A stretch of DNA of 64,000 nucleotides from Rhodospirillales bacterium (GCA_019455065.1 JACFNC010000007.1:124001-188000); one strand, 5' to 3'. Positions 55,099-64,000 are shown, numbered from the stretch's first letter. The notes: generated from the sequence alone by a model not told the origin. Numbers and translations are program-made.

Positions 55099-56187
55099 AT
55101 GAAACGCTCCATCATCGGCCTGATGGCCGCGACGCTGGCGGTGGCCGGAGCCACGTCGGCGGACGCCAAGGATTACATCCTCACCGGAACCAAGGGCAAC
55201 AAGCTGTTTCTCGTCGACCCGGGCGCCCGCAAGGTCGAGCGCGTGTACGACGTGCCCGGCTCGGGGGGGATCGTGCAGACCGTGCCTTCGCCGGACGGCA
55301 AGATCGCCTATCTGATGACCAATCAATGGGGGGGCGTCGTCGGCCTTGATCTCGAATCCGGAAAGCCGGTGTTCAGCACCGACTTTTCCACGAGCCGTCA
55401 GGTACGCACCAAGAGTGTCCTGTCCATGGACATCAGCCCCGACGGCAAGGAGCTCTTCGTCCATCAGACCTCGGTCAAGTTGGGCCTCGGCGAGTACGAG
55501 GTCCTGCCCACCCAGATCGCCGTCTATGACACGGCGTCGGGGATGGACGCCAAGCCCGTGCGGACTTTCCCGGCGCCCCGGCGGGTCAACATGCTGGCCA
55601 TGTCGAAGGACGGCCAGACCCTCTACGCGATGAGCTGGGACTTCTACATGATCGATCCCAAGACCGGGAAGATCAAAGGCGAGCACAAGATCCAGGGTTG
55701 GGATCGCGCCAACGCGTCGCCCCCCGACATCCTCGACTTCTGGCCGCTGTTCGAGCAGACCAACGTCTTCTCGACGCCGTATTTCTACGCCCGCACCGAC
55801 AAGGATCCGATGGCCGATCCCGAGGCCTTCAAGACCGGCATCCTGACGCTGGATCTCAAGACCGGCGAGTATGTCATGGACGACTTCGAGAACACATCGG
55901 CGATCATCTTCTCGTCCGTCGTGAGTCCCAATCGCAAGGAGGCATTCGGGGTCTACACGCAGCTTTCCAAGATCGATCTGGAAAAGGACGAACTGGTCAA
56001 GCGCATCGAGTTGCCGCATACCTATTACGCGGTGAACATCTCGAGCGACGGCAAGGAGGTCTATGTCGGCGGCACGATGTGCGACATCGGCGTGCATTCG
56101 GCGGAGACCCTGGATCGTCTGGCGACGATCGAGTTGCCCGGCTGCTACGACATGGGGGCCGGTGGTCTGCGCATGATTCAGCGCTGA
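55099..56187 (+). CDS. qhpB: Quinohemoprotein amine dehydrogenase beta subunit
   Basis: 362-residue exported seven-bladed beta-propeller. Signal peptide about residues 1-23, then repeated blades of the type VPSPDGKIAYLMTN, DISPDGKELFVHQ, AMSKDGQTLYAMS and NISSDGKEVYVGG. It packs against the gamma subunit and shapes the active site. It has two cysteines near the C-terminus (TMCDIG and LPGCYD). Good GAGGGAGGGG ribosome site. Confidence 0.93.
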   Translation: MKRSIIGLMAATLAVAGATSADAKDYILTGTKGNKLFLVDPGARKVERVYDVPGSGGIVQTVPSPDGKIAYLMTNQWGGVVGLDLESGKPVFSTDFSTSRQVRTKSVLSMDISPDGKELFVHQTSVKLGLGEYEVLPTQIAVYDTASGMDAKPVRTFPAPRRVNMLAMSKDGQTLYAMSWDFYMIDPKTGKIKGEHKIQGWDRANASPPDILDFWPLFEQTNVFSTPYFYARTDKDPMADPEAFKTGILTLDLKTGEYVMDDFENTSAIIFSSVVSPNRKEAFGVYTQLSKIDLEKDELVKRIELPHTYYAVNISSDGKEVYVGGTMCDIGVHSAETLDRLATIELPGCYDMGAGGLRMIQR

Positions 56188-56281
56188 GCGCGATGGGGCG
56201 GCGCCTCCACGGGCGACCGCCCTTCGTGGCACCGAGCCCCGCCCGCGCGGGAGCGGCAGCAGTCGGCATGGCGGAGCGGAC

Positions 56282-58006
56282 ATGATCGCGGCAGGGAAGC
56301 CGCCGACAATCGAGGACAAGCAGTCCACCGGCTGGGTGCTCGGATTCGTGTGGCCTCGCTGGCCGCGCCTTCTCGTGGCGCTCCTGCTGTCCCTCATCGG
56401 GGTCGCGTTCAGCCTGATCCAGCCCTACGTGACCAAGATGCTCGTCGATGACGGGCTGATCGCCGGCGACGCTAACCTGCTGGTGTGGCTGTCCGTGGCA
56501 ATGGTCGCCGCGGGGCTTCTGAGCGCCGGATTCGGTGCCTGGAATCGCCTGTATTATGTGCGGGTTTCGGCCGACATCCTGTTCGACATGCGGGAAAGCG
56601 TCTACCGCCACCTGCAGCGGCTGTCGCCCGCCTTCTACGCCCGGCGCAGCGCCGGCGACATCATCAGCCGCCTCGACGGCGACGTCGGCGAGATCCAGCG
56701 CTTTGCGGTGGACGGGCCTTTGAGCGCGGTCAACGCCATGATCATGCTGGCCGGGGCCCTGGCCATCATGTTGCAACTCAGCCCGCAGCTTTCGCTGCTC
56801 GCCTTCGTGCTGTTGCCGGCCCAGTACCTGTTCCTGCGCCGGATGCGGCCGGTCGTGGAACGATCCGCCATCGCCCTTCGCGAGCGGGCCGGAGGAATCT
56901 CCTCGTTCCTCGTCCACACCATCACGGGCATGAAACTCGTCCAGTCGGCGGCCGCGGAAGACCGCGAGTCGCGGCGGCTCGCCGGGCTCAACGCGGACTA
57001 TCTCCGTGACCTGCTGCGCGCGCAGATCGTCAATTTCGCGGCGGCGAGCGGGCCAGGCTTGATGACCTCGGTCAGCACTGCTGCCGTTTTCGTGGTTGGT
57101 GGGCTGATGGTCATCGACGGCGCCTTCTCGATCGGCAGCCTCATTGCCTTCACCATCTACCTCAGCCGTGCCACCGGGCCGTTGCAGACGCTGCTGGGCC
57201 TCTACGTCGGCGCGCAGCGCGCCAGGGCCAGCCTGCGCCGAGTGGCCGAGCTTCTGGAGGAACGGCCGTCGGTGGCGGCGCCGGCGGCACCGCGTGAATT
57301 GCCGGCCGAGGCGCGTGGGGAGGTCAGGATCGAGGGGCTGAGCTTCGCCTATCCGGACCGCGAGGGACAGATTCTCTCGGACGCGACGCTGATCGTGCCG
57401 GCGGGCGGCAAGGTTTGCATCGTTGGGGCTTCGGGGACCGGGAAGTCGACCCTGGTGGACCTCTTGCATCGTCACTATGACCCCCAGCACGGGCGGATAT
57501 TGCTCGACGGGGTCGATCTCAAGGAACTCTCGATCGCCGACGTCCGCCGGCGCGTGGCCGTTCTTGGCCAAGACGCGCCCGTGATGCCGGGCACGATCGC
57601 CGAGAACATCGTCTACGGCCTCGATGGTGTAGGGTCGGAGCGGCTGCGCGCGGCGGCGGCCGTGGCGCAGGTCGACGCGTTCGTGTCTGCTCTGCCGCAG
57701 GGCTACGATACGCCGGTGGGGGAACGCGGTACGGCTCTGTCGGGCGGACAGCGCCAGCGCATCGCGCTGGCGCGGGCGCTCCTGGCCGATCCCCTCGTGC
57801 TCATCCTGGACGAACCGGTGACGGGGATCGACGCCAAGGCGGCGGTCCGGCTCAACGCCGAGGTGGACGGACTGTTCGCCGACCGAACCAGGATCGTGGT
57901 CAGCCACAGGCCGGAGGTGCTGGCGGGTGCCGACAGGGTGGTGGAACTGCGCGACGGCCGGCTGGTGGAGGTCGCTCAGGCGGGATGGGCGGACACCGGC
58001 ACATGA
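56282..58006 (+). CDS. qhpF: QhpF, ABC exporter for the gamma subunit
   Basis: 574-residue half-type ABC exporter: a six-TM domain (about residues 15-310) and an ATPase domain with Walker A GASGTGKST, signature LSGGQRQRIALARALL and Walker B LVLILDEP. In the known system QhpF moves the cross-linked gamma subunit to the periplasm. The stop overlaps the qhpE start. The 94-base gap after qhpB shows no gene. Confidence 0.9.
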   Translation: MIAAGKPPTIEDKQSTGWVLGFVWPRWPRLLVALLLSLIGVAFSLIQPYVTKMLVDDGLIAGDANLLVWLSVAMVAAGLLSAGFGAWNRLYYVRVSADILFDMRESVYRHLQRLSPAFYARRSAGDIISRLDGDVGEIQRFAVDGPLSAVNAMIMLAGALAIMLQLSPQLSLLAFVLLPAQYLFLRRMRPVVERSAIALRERAGGISSFLVHTITGMKLVQSAAAEDRESRRLAGLNADYLRDLLRAQIVNFAAASGPGLMTSVSTAAVFVVGGLMVIDGAFSIGSLIAFTIYLSRATGPLQTLLGLYVGAQRARASLRRVAELLEERPSVAAPAAPRELPAEARGEVRIEGLSFAYPDREGQILSDATLIVPAGGKVCIVGASGTGKSTLVDLLHRHYDPQHGRILLDGVDLKELSIADVRRRVAVLGQDAPVMPGTIAENIVYGLDGVGSERLRAAAAVAQVDAFVSALPQGYDTPVGERGTALSGGQRQRIALARALLADPLVLILDEPVTGIDAKAAVRLNAEVDGLFADRTRIVVSHRPEVLAGADRVVELRDGRLVEVAQAGWADTGT

Positions 58007-58698
58007 CCTTGGTAAAGGTGGGTATTCTCGACAGCGGGCTCGCCGGCGCGGTCGCCGCGCGGGCCGTCGCATCGGCGGCCTTCACCCTCGGGCCCGAGGG
58101 CGAAATAGAACGCGGGGCGGCCGAACCCGACCTGATCGGCCATGGCACCGCGATCGCCCGCCTCGTGCTCGAAGCGGCCCCCGAAGTCGAGGTGGTCAAC
58201 GCGCAAATCTTCAGCGGCGGGGCGACGACCACGGCGGCGGCCGCCGCCGCCGGTCTCGACTGGTTACGTATCGAAGGCGCGCGACTGGTGAGCATGAGCT
58301 TTGGGTTGCGCGGCGACAGGGGCGTCCTGCGCTACGCCTGCGAAGAGGCCGCGCGCGCCGGAATCATCCTGGTTGGGGCGGCACCGGCCCGCGGAGCGCC
58401 CGTCTTTCCGTCCAGCTATACTGAGGTCATCGCCGTGACCGGAGACGCCCGCTGCGGTCTCGGACAGATTTCCACCCTTTACAACCGGGTTGCCGAATTC
58501 GGCGCCTGCCCCAGGCCGCCGGCGAACTTGGGCGACCGCCCGATCGGCGGGGCCAGCTTCGCCGTCGGGCATGCGTGTGGCATTCTGGCCCGCGCCCTGG
58601 TCGACGGGCGCATCGCCTCGGCGTCGGCGGCGCGCGGTTTTCTCGACGGAATGGCCCACTATCGCGGACGCGAGTGCAAAGGCGCCGAAATTGGCTAG
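58003..58698 (+). CDS. qhpE: QhpE, subtilisin-like protease that removes the QhpC leader
   Basis: 231-residue S8-type serine protease without a signal peptide, so cytoplasmic. Catalytic triad D10 (VGILDSGLAG), H47 (IGHGTAIARL) and S185 (GGASFAVGHACG). It matches QhpE, which cuts the 28-residue leader from the cross-linked gamma subunit. It overlaps qhpF upstream (ATGA) and the CcmF-like gene downstream. Confidence 0.9.
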   Translation: MTLVKVGILDSGLAGAVAARAVASAAFTLGPEGEIERGAAEPDLIGHGTAIARLVLEAAPEVEVVNAQIFSGGATTTAAAAAAGLDWLRIEGARLVSMSFGLRGDRGVLRYACEEAARAGIILVGAAPARGAPVFPSSYTEVIAVTGDARCGLGQISTLYNRVAEFGACPRPPANLGDRPIGGASFAVGHACGILARALVDGRIASASAARGFLDGMAHYRGRECKGAEIG

Positions 58699-60874
58699 TT
58701 CCGTGATCGTCTGGGCCCTCGCCGTGCCGTTGACGGCGGCTTTCGTCGCTTTCGGTCAGGGCATCGAGCGTTGGGCCGTGCTGGCGGCGATCGGTCTCAT
58801 GGCAGCGGCGCTGGCCGCAGGGCAAGGGCGCCGCCTTGCCCTGCGGGCGGGCGCGGCGGTGCTTGTCGCCGCGACGCTGGCGCTCGTGCTCCATTTCTTC
58901 CTCGACCATTTCGCCTATCGCTACGTCTGGCTCTACAGTGCGCCGCCGCTGCCCTGGTATCTAAAGCTGGCCGGACTGTGGAGCGGCGACGAGGGGGCGC
59001 TGCTGCTCATGGCGGCGCTGGCCGCTCTGGGCGCCACGGGATTGGCGCGCCGCCGCGGCTGGGCGGGTCCGGGAGCGATCGCGGTGGCGGCCGCACTGGC
59101 CTGCGGCGCAGTGATCTGGAGCCCGTTCGTCCAGACCGGACCGGACGAACTGGCCAAGGCCGCGAGCATGGGGATGAACGCCCATCTCATGCGGGTGTGG
59201 ATGGCCTTTCACCCGCCGGCCATCTTCCTTGCATACGGCTGTTTCCTGCTGCCGGTCGGAGCCGCGCTGGAGGCGCTGGCGAAGGGGGGCGGCGAGTGGC
59301 GCGAGATCGCCGCACGCTGGAGCCGGATCGGCTGGCTCGCACTGTCGCTGGGCCTCGCGACCGGAATGTGGTGGTCGTACGAGGACCTGACCTTCGGGCA
59401 GTTCTGGCACTGGGATCCGGTGCAGACCAGCATCTTCCTGGTGTGGGCGGCGGCGACGGCGCATCTGCACACGCTGCGCCGCTATCACGCCAGCGGCTAC
59501 TTTCCACGCCTGCATCCCGTGCTGGGAATGGTGGCGGCGATCCTGTCGCTGGTTTCGATGGCGGTGGCGCGGAGCCCGACCCTCGCGTCGTCGCACCGCT
59601 ATGTCGGCGATACGTCCCAGCCTCTGCTCATCGCGGGCGCGGTGGTCCTGGTTCTCGCGCTGCTGGGCGCGCTGATGGCGGGGCGACGGCGGCCCCGGGC
59701 GGGCGCGACCTACGATTCCGGAACCAGGATGGTCTATTTCGCCGCGCTGCTGCTGGCGGCCACCGGGGCCGTGGCCGGGTATCATCTGCTCGAGGCCTAT
59801 GTCAGCAGCTATCTCGGCCTGCCGCGCCCGGCCGAACTGAAGCCCTTCTTCGAGACGCTGGTGCGCTGGGCGCCGGGCGAGGAAATCGCCGAGCTTCGGC
59901 GGGCCTATGCGCAGTGGGACGTGAACAACTTTTCCGTCAACCGCTGGATGGCGCCAATGGGCATAGCCATCGGCTTCGTCGGGGGACATTTCTTTTTGCC
60001 GATTGCGAGCCGCCGCTGGCGGTGGGCCGCGACGGCCGGGTCCGCTGCGATCGTTCTGGCCTTGGCGCTCGTGTTCAAGCCCTTTGCCGGCCTGTATTCG
60101 GGCGACGGCATGACATCGGGCAAGACGGTCGCCATCCTGCCCTGGTTGGACGCTCTGATCGGCGCCATGACGTTCCTGGCCGTCGCAGCCATGGCATGGG
60201 CCGTTTGGCGGGTGCAGACCAAGGGCCTGCGCCGCCAGGCCGTGGCCTACTATCTGCCGCTCGCGGTCCTGCATCTGGGTGCGGTGGTGGCCCTCGTCGC
60301 GTTCCTGGCGGCCACCGTGAACGATACCTACGCCCAGAAAATGATCCGTTATCCGGATGATTTCGGGCGGACCATCCGTTTCCCGGACGGCATTTCCGTC
60401 GCCGTTGCCCTGGCTGACGAAGAAACGGTCTCGGACGGTGGTCCGGGCCCTGCGTTCGTGGCGCGGACAAGCGTCCACTTCTCGGTGACCGAGGGGGGCA
60501 GGGTGGTGAGCGAGGGCACCGGCCACACGGTTTATCGCGACGCCGTGCCGCCGGGGGTTGAAGGACAGGGGTCGGTGCGGGTTATGTGCGAGATGATCGA
60601 TTATCGCTATGCGCGGTTTGCCGGTGGCAAGGCGCGGATGATGCATCCGGTCATCCATCGCGGCCTGTGGCGTGACCTCCAGGTTTGGTTTCCGGCCGTC
60701 GAGTACCTGGAGGCACCGGCGGGACAACCGGGGGACGGGCTGCGCCAAACCACCGAGGTGCCGCTGGTGGTCAAGACATTCCCGCTGGTGACGTGGCTGT
60801 GGGTCGGCTTGTCGGCGCTTATCCTGGGCGCTCTCGTGGTCACGGTCGCGGAGTGGCGCCGCTCCCGTCGCTGA
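58691..60874 (+). CDS. CcmF-like cytochrome c haem lyase
   Basis: About 727-residue multi-pass membrane protein of the CcmF/NrfE family with 13 or so TM helices and the tryptophan-rich haem motif (TFGQFWHWDPVQTS), a conserved MAFHPPAIFLAY segment and a periplasmic C-terminal domain. It joins haem to apocytochromes. It overlaps the qhpE stop (TTG start at 58691; a GTG at 58703 is possible), so it is part of the qhp operon. No other ccm gene is near, which suggests a dedicated lyase for QhpA or a partner cytochrome. Confidence 0.85.
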   Translation: MASSVIVWALAVPLTAAFVAFGQGIERWAVLAAIGLMAAALAAGQGRRLALRAGAAVLVAATLALVLHFFLDHFAYRYVWLYSAPPLPWYLKLAGLWSGDEGALLLMAALAALGATGLARRRGWAGPGAIAVAAALACGAVIWSPFVQTGPDELAKAASMGMNAHLMRVWMAFHPPAIFLAYGCFLLPVGAALEALAKGGGEWREIAARWSRIGWLALSLGLATGMWWSYEDLTFGQFWHWDPVQTSIFLVWAAATAHLHTLRRYHASGYFPRLHPVLGMVAAILSLVSMAVARSPTLASSHRYVGDTSQPLLIAGAVVLVLALLGALMAGRRRPRAGATYDSGTRMVYFAALLLAATGAVAGYHLLEAYVSSYLGLPRPAELKPFFETLVRWAPGEEIAELRRAYAQWDVNNFSVNRWMAPMGIAIGFVGGHFFLPIASRRWRWAATAGSAAIVLALALVFKPFAGLYSGDGMTSGKTVAILPWLDALIGAMTFLAVAAMAWAVWRVQTKGLRRQAVAYYLPLAVLHLGAVVALVAFLAATVNDTYAQKMIRYPDDFGRTIRFPDGISVAVALADEETVSDGGPGPAFVARTSVHFSVTEGGRVVSEGTGHTVYRDAVPPGVEGQGSVRVMCEMIDYRYARFAGGKARMMHPVIHRGLWRDLQVWFPAVEYLEAPAGQPGDGLRQTTEVPLVVKTFPLVTWLWVGLSALILGALVVTVAEWRRSRR

Positions 60875-63484
60875 TTACGGCGGCGGACTCAACAGATAGG
60901 TCATCATCGAGCGCAGTTGCGCGGGCTTGACCGGCTTGCGCATCACGCGGAAGGGTCGCCCTTCGACCCGGTCGAAGATGGGCGCGTCGTAATAGCTGGT
61001 GATCAATATGCTCTTCAGGTCTTCGCCGTAGGCGGCCTGGAAGGTGTCGATGACCGCGGTGCCGTAAAGGTCGTCGCCCAGATGGTAGTCGGCCATGACG
61101 AGATCGGGCCGGCGTTCGAGGACGGCCAGCTTCTCCAGTACCTCGGCCGTGTCGGTCCCCAGAACCGTCGTGCAGCCCCAAGTCGCAAGAAGTACGCCCA
61201 TCGCATCGAGAATGTCGGGGTCGTCGTCGACCACGATGATGACTTTTCCGTCCAGGACTCCCTGGTCGTCCTTGGGGCGCGGGTCGTCGGCTGGCTCTTC
61301 GCCGCCAGGCGTCGTGCCGTATGGAACGAGGATGCGGAACGCCGATCCCTTGCCAAGTCGCGACTTCACCTCCACGGTGAGGCCCAGCATGCGCGCGATG
61401 CGATCGACGATCGCCAATCCGAGACCGGCGCCGCGGCCGCGTGCGGCGGGCAGGTTCCGCAACTGGTGGAATTCCTGGAAAATTTCCGAAAGCTTGTCCT
61501 CAGGAATGCCCACCCCGGTATCCCAGACCTCGATCCACAGGCCGTCGCCGCCATGCCGGCAACCCAAGAGGATCGTTCCTTCGGCGGTGTAGCGGACGGC
61601 GTTGCTCAGGAAATTTCTCAGCACGCGCTGCAGGAGGCGGCGGTCGGTGCATACGGTGCGCGACGTCGGTACGTAGCGCAGTTCGATCCCGCACGCCGCC
61701 GCCTGCGGCATGTATTCGGCCGCGAGTTGGGTGAGAAGGCCGTCGAGCGGGAAGGTGGAGCGCTCGACAGGCATCGCCCCCGCGTCAAGACGCGAGATGT
61801 CGAGCAGCGCGCCAAGCAAATCGTCGGCCGTCTTGAGCGACTCCTCGATCCGCTCGACGAGCATCGCGTTCTCCTCGGACGTCTCGTTCTCGGCGATGGT
61901 GCCCAGAAAAAGCCGCGCCGCGTTGAGCGGCTGCTGGAGATCGTGGCTGATGGCGGCCAGGAAGCGCGACTTGCTGTGGTTCGCCTGCTCGGCCTGATGC
62001 TTGGCGATGCGCAAAGCCTCCTCCATCTCCCGTCGCCTCGCCAGTTCCCGGGTCAGATGCTTGTTGAGGATGGTCAGTTCGGTGGTCCGCTTGCGGATGA
62101 TGTCTTCCATGATGATGGCGTTTTGGAACAGCGAATAGGTATCGCCGCGCAGGTCGATGTTTCGCTCCAGGCGTTCCATGAGAACGCGCACCATCTTGTT
62201 CGCGTTGTCGACTTCGATCGCATCGCCGAGCGGGTATTCGTTGGCTTCGTCGCTCGCCGGTAAAGGCGGCGGCTGAAGGGCGAAGCTGTTCCAGGGCGAC
62301 CCTGGTCCCGAGGACAGGACGCTGCTCAGGCTTTGCCGCTCCGCGCCGAACGCCACACCGGTGAACGAATGATTGATGTGCATCGCGTTGAACTGTTCGC
62401 CGAAGCTGCAAAACCCGATCACGCCATTCGCCGCGAACAGCCTGGAGACCGGGTCCCATAGCCCCTTTTCGGCGACTTCCAGTTTGCGGTGGGCGCAGTC
62501 GAACGCCGCGATTAGACGTGGTTTTCCGATTTGATCCTCGAGCGTGGCGAACAGGTCGACCAGATTGGCCACGAGGTCGGTGCCCTGGGCGATGTTCAGG
62601 ATGACGCCTTGGTCGATCGCGCAGGCGAAGGTCAGGCTGCCGTCGTCATTGACCATTTCGACGCCCCGCGTGTAGGAGGCTCCGCCGACCTTGACCGCAA
62701 GAGGTCCGCGGGCCATCGACGCGATGTCGAGCTTTCTGGCGGGAATTCCGAGATAGCGTGCATATTCCTGCGCCGCCGGCCGCCCATTGAGTTCGGTGAC
62801 CACCCGGCGCGCCGAGTCCGCTCCGGTGACGACCACCCGGCGGTCGGTGCCGACGAAGTGCTGGGTAGTGAACACCCGGAAGGGCAGGCGGGTATGCACC
62901 AGGGTCAGGACCGCCGACCGCCTGTGGAATCCGCCGTCGTGGAAGAGCAGGGTCTCCTTGAACAAAAGGTCGTCGGCCGCGGAACCGCCGCACAGCGGAA
63001 TGTCGCCAAGCGCCGGGCCGATGGCGCTGACCACGCGCTCTTCGCTCATGCTGAGGCCGTCGATGAGCAACAGCGCAAAGGTATTCTGCGCCGTGGCGGC
63101 CGGGGCGGCCTTTTCCAGCTTCCAAAGCAGGGACTGCGTGGCGCTGTAGCCATCCATGAGGGAGAATGACTCGAGGTTGTCGATGCGCCGCGATACGGCC
63201 ACGAACTCATCCGCCGACAGGCTGAAACCGGTGACGACGCCGTCGAGATATCCCTCGGGCGTTATCTCGCCTGCCGACGTGCAGCCGATCAGATGAATGC
63301 CCGCGAAACGTTCGCGCAAGGCGCGCTCGAGCGCAGCGGTTCCGTGCCTCGGAGAGCAGAACACGACGGCCAGGGAGGCGTTGGGCTGGAAAATCTGCGC
63401 GAAGAGTTCTTCGACGGCGTCATCCGTGTTCTCGGCGCGTGAGACGCCGCGCCGGACACCTGTCAATTCCCGAGTCGCCGTCAT
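60875..63484 (-). CDS. FIST-domain hybrid histidine kinase
   Basis: 869-residue soluble hybrid kinase. FIST_N and FIST_C sensor domains fill about residues 20-380 (SLAVVFCSPRHG, LIGCTSAGEI, VIGFCSFGEQFNAMHINHSFTG). Then come a coiled coil, HisKA (FLAAISHDLQQPLNAARLFL), HATPase ([23 protein letters not shown]) and a receiver with phospho-Asp in VMADYHLGDD. In Pseudomonas the FIST protein NosP works with kinase NahK/ErcS', tied to quinoprotein alcohol oxidation; here both parts are fused. The stop codon abuts that of the CcmF-like gene. The ATG at 63484 has GGGGGG upstream; a GTG at 63511 lacks a ribosome site. Confidence 0.88.
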   Translation of the reverse strand: MTATRELTGVRRGVSRAENTDDAVEELFAQIFQPNASLAVVFCSPRHGTAALERALRERFAGIHLIGCTSAGEITPEGYLDGVVTGFSLSADEFVAVSRRIDNLESFSLMDGYSATQSLLWKLEKAAPAATAQNTFALLLIDGLSMSEERVVSAIGPALGDIPLCGGSAADDLLFKETLLFHDGGFHRRSAVLTLVHTRLPFRVFTTQHFVGTDRRVVVTGADSARRVVTELNGRPAAQEYARYLGIPARKLDIASMARGPLAVKVGGASYTRGVEMVNDDGSLTFACAIDQGVILNIAQGTDLVANLVDLFATLEDQIGKPRLIAAFDCAHRKLEVAEKGLWDPVSRLFAANGVIGFCSFGEQFNAMHINHSFTGVAFGAERQSLSSVLSSGPGSPWNSFALQPPPLPASDEANEYPLGDAIEVDNANKMVRVLMERLERNIDLRGDTYSLFQNAIIMEDIIRKRTTELTILNKHLTRELARRREMEEALRIAKHQAEQANHSKSRFLAAISHDLQQPLNAARLFLGTIAENETSEENAMLVERIEESLKTADDLLGALLDISRLDAGAMPVERSTFPLDGLLTQLAAEYMPQAAACGIELRYVPTSRTVCTDRRLLQRVLRNFLSNAVRYTAEGTILLGCRHGGDGLWIEVWDTGVGIPEDKLSEIFQEFHQLRNLPAARGRGAGLGLAIVDRIARMLGLTVEVKSRLGKGSAFRILVPYGTTPGGEEPADDPRPKDDQGVLDGKVIIVVDDDPDILDAMGVLLATWGCTTVLGTDTAEVLEKLAVLERRPDLVMADYHLGDDLYGTAVIDTFQAAYGEDLKSILITSYYDAPIFDRVEGRPFRVMRKPVKPAQLRSMMTYLLSPPP

Positions 63485-63743
63485 TGGCGCCCCCCAGTCT
63501 GATAGAGTCACAGGTTACGAGAGGGACAGCCGGGCAACAAGACGAAACGCGGCGGGGCACCGCCCCCTGTGCCGGTCAATACAATTCAAAAATGTCCGAA
63601 ATTCCGTGAAAACAGTATCACTTCGTGATTGCGAAAATGCGTTTTTCGGTACTAGAATGTCGCAAATGCTAGGTCAGGCTTCGGCCCTGGCGGAAGCCGC
63701 GCGCGCGGCCCGCGGTCGGAGCCCCGTGACAGGGAGGGGCGGA
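63485..63743. promoter_or_regulatory. Divergent promoter region of the FIST kinase and thioesterase genes
   Basis: A 259-base non-coding gap. Its middle (63580-63665) is AT-rich and has an ATCAC-TTC-GTGAT inverted repeat near 63619, likely promoters or an operator. No gene seen. Confidence 0.45.
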
Positions 63744-64000
63744 ATGAAGGATAGCTTGAAGGCCGGGGTTTCCACGACGCGGCGTTTCGTCATCGATCGC
63801 GGTCGCACCATCGACTTCATGGGCGAAGAGGGGCGCGTCTATGCGACTCCGGATTTGGTGCGCGACATCGAAATCACCTGCCGGGACTTCCTGCTCGAGC
63901 ATCTCGATACAGGTGAGGATACCGTCGGCACCCGGATTGAAATAGATCATATGGCCGCCACCCTGTTGGGAATGGCCGTCGAGATCACCGTCACGGTCAG
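63744..64000 (+). CDS. Thioesterase family protein, hot-dog fold (cut by the right edge)
   Basis: The visible 85 codons match small hot-dog thioesterases of the fluoroacetyl-CoA thioesterase-like group: MKDSLKAGVSTTRRFVID, TIDFMGEEGRVYATPDLVRDIE, the catalytic region TCRDFLLEHLDTGEDTVGT and IEIDHMAATLLGMAVEI. The ATG at 63744 has a GGGAGGGGCGG site. The substrate is unknown. The rest lies beyond the window. Confidence 0.8.
   Translation, partial: MKDSLKAGVSTTRRFVIDRGRTIDFMGEEGRVYATPDLVRDIEITCRDFLLEHLDTGEDTVGTRIEIDHMAATLLGMAVEITVTV

Overview
The window is high-GC alphaproteobacterial chromosome, most likely from a member of the Rhodospirillales or a close relative. Lineage markers are an NDUFA12-type complex I accessory protein, an Irr-type Fur regulator, DUF2155, a ThiS-ThiG fusion, B12-dependent NrdJ and tandem MlaD proteins. 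I cannot name a species from sequence alone. I found no tRNA, rRNA or CRISPR array.

Left part (1-15 kb). The minus-strand qmoA and qmoB genes (qmoB is cut by the left edge) encode the electron-transfer partner of APS reductase. A molybdenum sulfite dehydrogenase and its monohaem cytochrome c (sorA/sorB) lie a few kb away, so two sulfite-linked redox systems are close together. Around them are a CBS-pair protein, an unusual hemerythrin lacking two iron ligands, a haem-binding Tll0287-type protein, a YchJ protein, a large membrane histidine kinase, a peptidoglycan-binding lipoprotein, a DUF2270 membrane protein, Irr, a Bcr/CflA-type transporter and a lectin-like secreted protein.

Accessory patch (14.7-18.5 kb). 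This holds an RHH/ParE toxin-antitoxin pair, a REP-associated tyrosine transposase (RAYT), an MNT/HEPN toxin-antitoxin pair and an AT-rich gene of unknown function. Three clusters of a short repeat (core GTCACCGTAAT) bracket the RAYT and the MNT/HEPN pair. Two copies of a different long palindromic dispersed repeat lie at 12.0 and 14.7 kb.

Core block (18.5-47 kb). In order: nrdJ with candidate NrdR boxes; NDUFA12, two MlaD proteins and DUF2155; aat-accC-accB-aroQ; the thiSG fusion; an ornithine decarboxylase behind a long structured leader with a possible 40-codon leader ORF; an isolated flagellar hook-type gene behind a good sigma-54 promoter; a 1301-residue secreted protein of unknown function; a DsbA-type protein and an M48/TPR protease; an aminotransferase; rne; amiC; mrcA; and prfB with its programmed +1 frameshift.

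Right part (47-64 kb). After a universal stress protein and a hydrolase come two U32-type iron-sulfur proteins, a NarL-type response regulator and a complete quinohemoprotein amine dehydrogenase operon (qhpA-D-C-B-F-E). The operon ends in a CcmF-like haem-lyase gene and is followed convergently by a FIST-domain hybrid histidine kinase. The gamma subunit keeps every residue needed for the three Cys-Asp/Glu thioethers and the CTQ cofactor. No QhpG flavin monooxygenase, the O2-dependent tryptophan hydroxylase of the known pathway, is encoded in the window. The most interesting hypothesis here is that the adjacent U32 pair, from a superfamily that performs O2-independent hydroxylations, supplies that step. 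The window ends in a thioesterase gene cut by the right edge.
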